A stretch of 64,000 nucleotides of DNA from NCBI GenBank assembly GCA_011526565.1, contig WYBL01000081.1, positions 1 through 64,000 of the forward strand, in the 5' to 3' direction. The position numbers and the translations under genes were made by a program. The first letter of the stretch is position 1. Every line of letters begins with the position of its first letter. Shown piece by piece: positions 58,294-64,000 of this stretch. This stretch comes from Acidobacteriota bacterium. Its GTDB lineage: Bacteria > Acidobacteriota > Vicinamibacteria > Fen-336. The notes beneath the pieces were generated by a model. That model made no database searches and had not been told where the DNA came from. It saw only the letters and a list, made by a program, of their open reading frames with translations.

Positions 58294-59835
58294 ATGAGTG
58301 CCAACGCCCGCACATCCGCCCTGCTCGACAAGCTCCGCATCCAGGACGTCAACCCCGGCGCCAGTTGGGGCGCCGACGGCTGGATCGACGACCCCGCGGG
58401 CGAGCTGTTCCCCTCGTTCAACCCGACGACGGGCGAGCGCATCGCGTCGGTGCGGCTGGCCACCGCGGCCTCGTACGAGACGGTGATGGCGAAGGCCAGC
58501 GAGGCGTTCGTGACCTGGCGCATGGTGCCGGGCCCGAAGCGCGGCGAGGTCGTGCGCGACCTCGGCCAGGCGTTGCGCGAGATGAAGGAGCCGCTGGGCG
58601 ACCTGGTCTCGCTGGAGATGGGCAAGATCCGGGCGGAAGGCCACGGCGAAGTGCAGGAGATGATCGACATCTGCGACTTCGCGGTCGGCCTCTCGCGCCA
58701 GCTCTACGGCCTGACCATGGCCTCCGAGCGCCCGGCCCACCGGATGATGGAGCAGTGGCACCCGCTGGGCGTCGTCGGCATCATCACCGCGTTCAATTTC
58801 CCCGTCGCCGTGTGGGCGTGGAACACGGCGCTGGCCGCCGTCTGCGGCGATCCCGTCGTCTGGAAGCCGGCAGGGCCCACCCCGCTGTGCGGCATCGCGG
58901 TCCAGCACATCGCCAACAAGGTGATGGCCGACCACGGCCTGTCCGGCGTGTTCACGATGATCCAGGGCCAGGGCCGGGTGATCGGCGAGAAGATGCTGAA
59001 CGACCCGCGCATGCCGCTGGTCTCGTTCACCGGCTCGACCAGCGTCGGCAAGCGGGTCGCGGCCCAGGTCGCCCAGCGCTTCGGCCGCACCATCCTCGAG
59101 CTCGGCGGCAACAACGCGATCGTCGTCACCGAAGACGCGAACCTCGACCTCGCCACCCGCGCGATCCTGTTCGGCGCGGTGGGCACCGCGGGCCAGCGCT
59201 GCACCTCGACCCGCCGCATCATCGTCCACAAGAAGGTTGCGGCCGAGCTGACCCAGCGCCTGGTCAAGGCCTACGGCCAGGTCCGCATCGGCGATCCGCT
59301 CGACGCCGGCACACTGATGGGCCCGCTGGTCGTGCCGGAGGCGCTCGACGACATGTTCAAGGCGCTCGAGGCCGCGAAGGCCCAGGGCGGCGAGATCCTG
59401 TGCGGCGGCAAGCGCCGGCCCGACATCGGCCCCCAGTTCGTGGAGCCGACGATCGTGAAGATGCCGTCGCAGACCGCGATCGTGAAGGAGGAGACGTTCG
59501 CGCCGATCCTGTACGTCCTCGAGTACGAGGACTTCCAGGACGCGCTGGCGATCCACAACGGCGTGCCGCAGGGCCTGTCGTCGGCGATCTTCACCGAGAG
59601 CATGCGCAAGGCCGAGGAGTTCGTCTCGCCCAAGGGCTCGGACTGCGGCATCGCCAACGTCAACATCGGCACCTCCGGTGCCGAGATCGGCGGCGCGTTC
59701 GGCGGCGAGAAGGAGACGGGCGGCGGCCGCGAGTCGGGCTCCGACTCGTGGAAGATCTACATGCGGCGCCAGACCAACACGATGAACTGGTCGACCAACC
59801 TGCCCCTCGCCCAGGGCATCCACTTCGGCGACTAG
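58294..59835 (+). CDS. Aldehyde dehydrogenase, ALDH7-like
   Basis: A 513-residue NAD(P)-dependent aldehyde dehydrogenase most like the ALDH7 / alpha-aminoadipic semialdehyde dehydrogenase (AmaB) group. NAD site and catalytic motifs: ITAFNFPVAVWAWN, VVWKPAGPTP, SFTGSTSVGKRV, ELGGNNAIVV (general-base Glu) and GQRCTSTRR (catalytic Cys). It ends SDSWKIYMRRQTNTMNWS, typical of the group. It probably oxidises an amino-acid-derived semialdehyde, such as in lysine breakdown. The ATG at 58294 is preferred over upstream in-frame codons because of the AAGGAAG ribosome-binding site. Confidence 0.92.
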   Translation: MSANARTSALLDKLRIQDVNPGASWGADGWIDDPAGELFPSFNPTTGERIASVRLATAASYETVMAKASEAFVTWRMVPGPKRGEVVRDLGQALREMKEPLGDLVSLEMGKIRAEGHGEVQEMIDICDFAVGLSRQLYGLTMASERPAHRMMEQWHPLGVVGIITAFNFPVAVWAWNTALAAVCGDPVVWKPAGPTPLCGIAVQHIANKVMADHGLSGVFTMIQGQGRVIGEKMLNDPRMPLVSFTGSTSVGKRVAAQVAQRFGRTILELGGNNAIVVTEDANLDLATRAILFGAVGTAGQRCTSTRRIIVHKKVAAELTQRLVKAYGQVRIGDPLDAGTLMGPLVVPEALDDMFKALEAAKAQGGEILCGGKRRPDIGPQFVEPTIVKMPSQTAIVKEETFAPILYVLEYEDFQDALAIHNGVPQGLSSAIFTESMRKAEEFVSPKGSDCGIANVNIGTSGAEIGGAFGGEKETGGGRESGSDSWKIYMRRQTNTMNWSTNLPLAQGIHFGD

Positions 59836-59841
59836 GGCCCG

Positions 59842-60812
59842 CTAGCGCGGCTCCGGGGGCCCGGGTTTCACGACCCGGGCCTCGCCGCCCCGGATCTCCA
59901 GCACCTCGAGCGGGCCGCCGTAGTCCTTCGCGAGGCCGACGTCGATCCGCCACACCTTGCCCTCGCACGCGGGCGAGATGCCCCCCTCCTGCACCGTGTG
60001 GCCGACGACCATGCGCTTCGCGCCGAGCCTTTGCAGCGTGACGTCGAGCAGAGCGCAATCACCGGCGTCCACCTCGTCCGAGTAGTGCCGGCTCCACACC
60101 GGCCCATCCACCGGCAACAGCAGCGGCGGCGGGCACTCCTGCTCCTTGCGCAGCCAGCGGCGCGTCTCCTCGTTGAGCCGCTCGAGCCCGTACTCCGCGA
60201 CGTGGGGCAGCACGCCGCCGTGGGCGAACACGGTGTCGCCGACGATCACCACCACGTTGCGGCGTGCGAGTCGCAGCGCAACCGGGCCTCCCGGCCGCAT
60301 CGCCCGGATGCGGGCGGCCACGCCGTCGACGACCTGCTGCGGCGTCGCCGCGGCGGGGTCGGGCGGCGGGGCCTCGAGGAAGTCCGTGTAGCCCTCGACC
60401 GTGACGTAGCGCATGTCGAGCCGGGCGTTCATCAGCTCGTGGTTGCCGTTCAGGACGTGCACGGCGCCGCCCGCCGCGCGCGCCGGCTCGCGCAGCGAGT
60501 CGAACAGGTCGAGGATCTCGGGTTCGTCGCCGCCGCGGTCGAGCTGGTCGCCGGTCTGGACCACGACCAGCTCGCCGCCGATCCAGCGGTCGGCCTCGTC
60601 GATCGCCCCCGCCAGCCGCAGCGCAGCCCGCGTCCGGGCGAGGTCGCCGTGCAGGTCGCCGATCGCCACGAGACGCGCTGCGGGCGGGAACCGGGTGGGC
60701 AACCCGGCTTCCCCGGGCGCGCCGGCGCCCTGGGCCCGCGCCGGCAGGGCTGCGGCCGGGCCCAGGCACCAGAGCAGCGCGGCGACGGCCGCGCGGCGCC
60801 CCATCATCGGCA

Positions 60813-60813
<1 letters not shown>
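59842..60813 (-). CDS. Secreted PPP-type metallophosphoesterase
   Basis: A 323-residue metallophosphoesterase with an N-terminal signal peptide (about 28 residues, ending near ARA/QG). Metal-binding motifs: AIGDLHGDLA, QTGDQLDRGGDE, LNGNHELMNARLDMRYVT and VVGHTVQEGG, the pattern of Shewanella-like PPP-family phosphatases. It should act in the periplasm or outside on phosphoproteins or small phosphate esters. ATG overlaps the stop of the amidohydrolase gene (TGATG), so it is translationally coupled to it. Confidence 0.88.

Positions 60814-64000
<3,187 letters not shown>

Overview
This is a very GC-rich, gene-dense chromosomal window, with no phage, plasmid or insertion-sequence genes in view. 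An FtsX/MacB-type permease at 53.1-55.6 kb has the architecture of the acidobacterial duplicated orphan permeases. With three Ser/Thr kinases, pyruvate:ferredoxin oxidoreductase and a split complex I operon, this suggests an Acidobacteriota-like bacterium. That placement is inference; no rRNA gene is present. Genes are packed in operons joined by ATGA, GTGA or TGATG overlaps. Convergent genes abut or overlap, leaving little room for terminators. Many first genes have a -10-like hexamer only 6-16 bases before the start codon, suggesting leaderless or very short-leader transcripts.

Layout. 0-7 kb: four-helix-bundle protein behind a large hairpin, AI-2E-type permease, Uma2 nuclease-fold protein, fructokinase (mak), slyX, a Ser/Thr kinase with TPRs, an MFS transporter. 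7.1-12.9 kb: operon of pyruvate:ferredoxin oxidoreductase (nifJ), a dihydroorotate-dehydrogenase-like flavoprotein and two YeeE/YedE half-transporters. 12.9-21.5 kb: a seven-gene minus-strand operon, the main candidate for an under-described system: pentapeptide-repeat/SWIM-like protein, BRCT-BRCT/SWIM-like protein, two unknown proteins sharing an N-terminal motif, MoxR AAA+ ATPase, DUF5682 protein, VWA protein. 21.6-27.4 kb: M48 protease fused to a pilin-like segment, secreted TPR protein, glycerophosphodiesterase, formate-THF ligase. 27.5-34.1 kb: two more Ser/Thr kinases and two anchored unknown proteins. 34.2 kb: tRNA-Thr(CGT). 35.1-42.1 kb: complex I operon nuoABCDHIJKN, without the NADH module (EFG) and without nuoL and nuoM. 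42.1-50.6 kb: minus-strand operon nurA-herA-sbcD-sbcC-rluA-DUF481, an archaeal-style DNA end-resection set. 50.7-64 kb: RDD protein, HAD hydrolase, ADOP-like permease, acyltransferase, DEAD-box helicase, ALDH7-like dehydrogenase, a secreted PPP-type phosphatase and a secreted beta-propeller/amidohydrolase cut by the right edge.

How the parts fit. The nifJ operon and the complex I lacking an NADH module together suggest reduced ferredoxin may be an electron source, though nuoEFG could lie elsewhere. The MoxR/VWA operon is proposed to be an ATP-dependent remodelling or conflict system, with its two SWIM-like proteins as nucleic-acid or target sensors. The NurA-HerA-SbcDC operon is proposed to process broken DNA ends. 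Functions are read from motifs; no database search was run.
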